A stretch of DNA of 64,000 nucleotides. Origin: Crossaster papposus. Lineage: Eukaryota > Echinodermata > Asteroidea > Velatida > Solasteridae. The DNA lies in NCBI GenBank assembly GCA_037893245.1, contig JBAIAA010000094.1:310001-374000 (forward strand), read 5' to 3'. How positions within the stretch are numbered: the first letter of the stretch is position 1; every line of letters starts with the position of its first letter. The translations under genes were made by a program, and so were the position numbers. The notes beneath the pieces were generated by a model that had not been told where the DNA came from, made no database searches, and saw only the letters and a program-made list of their open reading frames with translations. This document shows, in pieces, positions 62,521 through 64,000 of this stretch.

Positions 62521-63821
62521 ATATAAGTCGAGAAAATTATCCTCATTCGCAGCCATGTTTTCTTTGTGTATCTATGTACACGTGTATTGCCGCATAGGCC
62601 TATGTCGCCAGTGCCCTGACGCACGAGTCTCACAGTTTGGGTTTTTTCCAGTGAGAAATTTGGCAATATTTTGGTTCAGATGTCGAGCTAGTGAGTGTCT
62701 CTTTATTCTCGAACAACGTTGAGGTTCGCAGCTAAGATATAAGTCGAAAAAATTATCCTCATTCGCAGCCACCTTTTCTTATGTGTATGTTTGTACACGT
62801 GTATTGCCGCATAGGCCTATGTCGCCAGTGCCCTGACGCATGAGTCTCACAGTTTGGGTTCTTTCCATTGAGAAATTTGGCAATATTTTGGCTCAGATGT
62901 CGAGATGGTGAGTGTCTCTTCATTCTCGAACAACGTTGAGGTTCGCACCTAAGATATAAGTCGAACAAATTATCCTCATTCGCAGCCACCTTTTCTTATG
63001 TGTATGTTTGTACACGTGTATTGCCGCATAGGCCTATGCCGCCAGTGGCCTGACGCATGAGTCTCACGGTTTGGGTTTTTTTCCAGTGAGAAGTTTGGCA
63101 ATATTTTGGCTCCGATGTCGAGCTGGTGAGTGTCTCTTCATTCTCGAACAACGTTGAGGTTCGCAGCTCAAATATAAGTCGAGAAAATTATCCTCATTCG
63201 CAGTCATGTTTTCTTATGTGTATCTATGTACACGTGTATTGCCGCATAGGCCTATGTCGCCAGTGCCCTGACGCATGAGTCTCACAGTTTGGTTTTTTCC
63301 AGTGAGAAATTTGGCAATATTTTGGCTTAGATGTCGAGCTAGTGAGTGTCTCTTTATTCTCGAACAACGTTGAGGTTCGCAGCTCAGATATAAGTCGAGA
63401 AAATTAACCTCATTCGCAGCCATGTTTTCTTGTGTGTATCTATGTACACGTGTATTGCCGCACTGGCCTATGTCGCCAGTGCCCTGACTCATGAGTCTCA
63501 CAGTTTGGGTTCTTTCCATTGAGAAATTTGGCAATATTTTTGCTCAGATGTTGAGCTGGAGAGTGTCTCTTCATTCTCGAACAACGTTGAGGTTCGCAGC
63601 TAAGATATAAGTCGAGAAAATTATCCTCATTCGCAGCCACCTTTTCTTATGTGTATGTTTGTACACGTGTATTGCCGCATTGGCCTATTCCGCCAGTGCC
63701 CCGACGCATGAGTCTCACAGTTTGGGTTCTTTCTATTGGGAAATTTGGCAATATTTTGGCTCCGATGTCGAGCTGGTGAGTGTCTCTTCATTCTCGAACA
63801 ACGTTGAGGTTCGCAGCTCAA
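62521..63821 (+). repeat. Diverged right-hand monomers
   Basis: Six monomers, two of them 216 bp (62521-62736, a base lost in ttctttgtg; 63172-63387, agtttggttttttcc). The P at 62954 has ggctccg. The density of private changes (for example gcacgag, ttggttcag, attaacctc, cttgtgtg, cactggcc, gactcatg, atgttgag) is higher than in the middle of the window. Confidence 0.85.
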
Positions 63822-64000
63822 ATATAAGTCGAGAAAATTATACTCATTCGCAGCCATGTTTTCTTATGTGTATCTATGTACACGTGTATTGCCGCATAGG
63901 CCTATGTCGCCAGTGCCCTGACGCATGAGTCTCACAGTTTGGGTTCTTTCCATTGAGAAATTTGGCAATATTTTGGCTCAGATGTCGAGATGGTCAGTGT
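63822..64000 (+). repeat. Partial monomer at the window edge (179 bp)
   Basis: The first 179 bases of a monomer, cut by the window edge after gagatggtcagtgt. The array clearly continues to the right. The ggtcagtg form is private (ggtgagtg elsewhere). Confidence 0.9.

Larger units (their letters stand above)
1..64000 (+). repeat. 217-bp satellite DNA array with higher-order repeat structure
   Basis: The window is tandem copies of one 217-bp monomer, all in one orientation, with no interruption from edge to edge. Taking the start of each copy as the atataagtcg motif gives 294 full monomers and a 179-base partial one: 259 of 217 bp, 29 of 218 bp and 6 of 216 bp, summing to 63,821. Monomer classes differ by about 6%, while copies of the larger multi-monomer units differ by only a handful of bases in 1-5 kb. 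Established knowledge of satellites such as primate alphoid DNA says this pattern marks a homogenised array, often at or beside a centromere. Centromere identity here is inference. No gene, RNA or mobile element is visible. Family and species are not recognised. Confidence 0.97.

Noticed and set aside
270-63857. About 66-, 76-, 103- and 113-residue reading frames on the minus strand, starting MAANEDN, once per monomer
   Set aside because: They are the satellite read in one frame. A 217-bp period shifts frame by one each copy, many start at GTG rather than ATG, the 29 class P monomers (extra base) and copies leading into tcag lose the frame, and changes between copies alter residues freely. 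No start context, intron or domain supports coding.
987-63928. Plus-strand frames of 60 to 109 residues (for example 987-1193, 36796-36987, 58498-58827)
   Set aside because: They are present only in some classes, many begin at TTG, and the longest (58498-58827) exists only because one base change removed a stop in a single N monomer. They show no relation to a known protein family that I can see.
1-64000. CRISPR array
   Set aside because: Regular repeats are present, but the whole 217-bp unit is conserved, so there are no unique spacers, and no cas-like gene is present.
1-64000. Tandem rRNA, 5S RNA, histone or snRNA gene cluster
   Set aside because: The unit has no recognisable RNA gene core, A/B-box pair or coding sequence, and 217 bp is too short for these clusters.
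1-64000. CENP-B box
   Set aside because: I compared the ttcg-containing stretches (bases 26-32, 205-212 and the reverse of 190-195) with the nTTCGnnnnAnnCGGGn core. None has the required A and CGGG.
1-64000. Transposon or LTR element within or between monomers
   Set aside because: The monomer grid accounts for every base with only 216-218 bp lengths. There is no room for an insertion and no terminal repeats or target duplications are visible.

Overview
The whole 64 kb window is one unbroken head-to-tail satellite DNA array. The monomer is 217 bp and about 44% G+C (96 of 217 bases in the first copy). Laid end to end from base 1, the grid gives 294 complete monomers plus a 179-base partial one at the right edge. 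I count 259 monomers of 217 bp, 29 of 218 bp and 6 of 216 bp, and these lengths sum exactly to 63,821. All copies have the same orientation. I see no gene, RNA gene, transposon, CRISPR array or unique sequence. This is eukaryotic heterochromatin, plausibly centromeric or pericentromeric. I do not recognise the satellite family or the species. CpG is not depleted (10 in the first monomer against about 10.6 expected), which leans weakly towards an invertebrate or another genome without strong CpG decay.

Monomers fall into recurring classes that differ by roughly 6% (13 to 14 of 217 bases between the classes I counted). The classes are strung in fixed orders, so the array has higher-order repeats (HORs), and HOR copies are nearly identical. 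Working class names: S, standard; A, attatcg plus gacatgg; P, 218 bp with a seven-T run and gtggcc; F, ends cagctaag; I, catgtg plus aaatagata; I_R, I ending cacctaag; Q, ttcggctc; A', A with tgccgcc; T, followed by agtctag; C, followed by gagacaatt; X, ccagtgag plus aacaagg; N, tttgtgttcttc; K, gtattggg; M, ttcaatagag; Y, gtatacg.

Layout. 1-6516: pentamer S-A-P-F-I (1086 bp), itself paired into a 2172-bp decamer. 6517-13028: mixed, with a 2171-bp-offset duplication. 13029-15198: a 1085-bp pentamer twice. 15634-24317: a 4342-bp, 20-monomer block twice. 22364-27573: nested 1954-bp and 1302-bp duplications. 27574-33436: S-A-P-F-I returns, followed by the 9- and 10-monomer units. 33871-36041: a 434-bp dimer array split by a 652-bp insert of mosaic monomers. 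37562-41034: 2605-bp and 868-bp (C-X-N-K) duplications. 41252-43421: a 1085-bp pentamer twice. 43422-49931: a 3255-bp, 15-monomer block twice. 47.6-56.4 kb: a 4990-bp duplication with a visible chimeric junction near 52.59 kb. 54922-57525: a 1302-bp hexamer twice. 57526-63821: mixed, more diverged monomers with a 1086-bp pentamer twice.

The picture is of repeated unequal exchange and gene conversion at several scales (2, 4, 5, 6, 9, 10, 12, 15, 20 and 23 monomers), plus blocks shared over 20-24 kb. The parts do not work together as genes. What function there may be is chromosomal, and that is inference.
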